Source: Cymodocea nodosa (Eukaryota > Streptophyta > Magnoliopsida > Alismatales > Cymodoceaceae). Taken from it: 64,000 nucleotides of DNA. The stretch's first letter is position 1. Each line of letters starts with the position of its first letter. Where the stretch lies: assembly GCA_036874045.1 (NCBI GenBank), contig CM072345.1, forward strand, positions 8,457,501-8,521,500, written 5' to 3'. Below are positions 63,116 to 64,000 of the stretch, one piece after another. Made by a program: the position numbers and the translations under genes. The notes beneath the pieces are model-generated. The model was given only the letters and a program-made list of their open reading frames with translations. It was not told where the DNA came from and did no database searches.

Positions 63116-64000
63116 GGGTTTCTGCCTTGTAATCGGGTCGGATCTTTCCTTGAACTTTTCGCGTCGTTGTTGATTTATTTCCTTCTCGGATCTGTGGTTG
63201 ACGCCTCCGTTTAAGTAATCCATTCATGACACCAGCCTTCTACCGGCACTGGTAGATATCATGTTTGCTTGTGTTTTAGGATGAAATGTTGTCATTTCTA
63301 ATCTTCGGAGATGTTCCTGAAATTTTTGTTTCTGGGCTTGTTGATGCCAATAAAGGATAATCATCAATATCACTTTGAGATGGTTGCTTTTTTTAATCTC
63401 TCCAGATGCTATTTTTATGTTGGTATTATAATTGTCTTGATTGAAATATAAAATATTATTTTCTCGTAAATTTTACAACAAAAGATCAATTATACTATAT
63501 ATTTTTTATGTAATTCTTGACAACATCACTCCTAAGTTTGCTTGAGTCACCTCCAAGGTGGTCTCACATGAAGCAAAATACTGTTGAAGTGGTTTGTTCA
63601 ATTCTGTAACTCAAGCTGCATGCTTCCTTCGTAGGTACTCATTAGCAAATCAGCATCATTTGAGAGCATATAGGGAATGAAAGCAAAAGTCGAATGGCTA
63701 AAATAATAATAGTGTGGAAACAAGAAACAACACACATAGTAACACAAAACTCTAACAAATAACATCAACAAAAGTCAAACCAGCGTTGGTTGAGATAAAT
63801 GCCAACACCACCCAGGTCCATAGATAATTATTTACTCAAAGATTTAAAGAACGTAGGTTTTATAAGAAAGGGTGGCCAAACAATAAACCAATTAAATTTA
63901 AAGTAAGTTCTAAAGATATCATACCACAAATTTTTTTGAATTTAGGTATTTCTTTGGAAGATTAAAGTAAGTTCTGAAGTTATCATAAAACTTGAGAAGG
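63116..64000. other. 3' flank of paralogue B and spacer
   Basis: 3' UTR to about 63370, then AT-rich DNA with no gene or recognised element. It is unlike the downstream segment of units 1 and 2. Confidence 0.5.

Overview
The window is nuclear DNA from a flowering plant, most likely a monocot. The genes have long T-rich introns with GT..AG borders, several have very GC-rich first exons or are GC-rich throughout, and the spacers are AT-rich with decayed retrotransposons. The genus cannot be fixed from the sequence alone.

Layout, left to right. 3306-6857 (+) is a ten-exon plant O-fucosyltransferase-family gene. 7605-9495 and 14968-16824 are direct duplicate copies of a two-exon gene (both -) for a single-pass, glycosyltransferase-like protein of unknown function. 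18376-19263 (-) is a single-exon DUF241 gene. 25617-27068 (-) is a seven-exon LONELY GUY cytokinin-activating enzyme gene. 34258-35305 (+) is a two-exon NAC transcription factor. 37668-42874 (-) is a four-exon DUF630/DUF632 (NRG2/REL2-like) gene with an N-myristoylation signal. For the multi-exon genes whose borders I could place, exon lengths sum to multiples of three, which supports the models.

The right third is different. After decayed RTE-type LINE and Ty3/gypsy pol relics (45330-46630) comes a tandem array with a 6343-bp period: 46631-52973, 52974-59316 and a partial third unit, 59317-62264. Each full unit has about 2.95 kb of upstream sequence (here called U), one intronless GNAT acetyltransferase gene of the NATA/tyramine-feruloyltransferase/SSAT-like type, and about 2.46 kb downstream holding a LINE relic. 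The third unit keeps only U, which is followed by a diverged paralogue (about 76% identical) with its own proximal promoter. Eleven diagnostic bases in the 5' part of U and two in its 3' part show that the middle U is a mosaic: 5' like unit 3, 3' like unit 1. This is the product expected of an unequal crossover between U1 and U3, located to about 480 bp.

I see no operon-like pathway and no metabolic gene cluster linking the genes; they look like independent plant genes. The strongest leads are the crossover signature in the acetyltransferase array, an Asp-to-Asn change at a probable substrate-site residue in the amplified paralogue, clustered amino-acid changes in one copy of the duplicated glycosyltransferase-like gene, and a long near-perfect inverted repeat at 44456-44723. 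All positions were read by eye; no database search was run.
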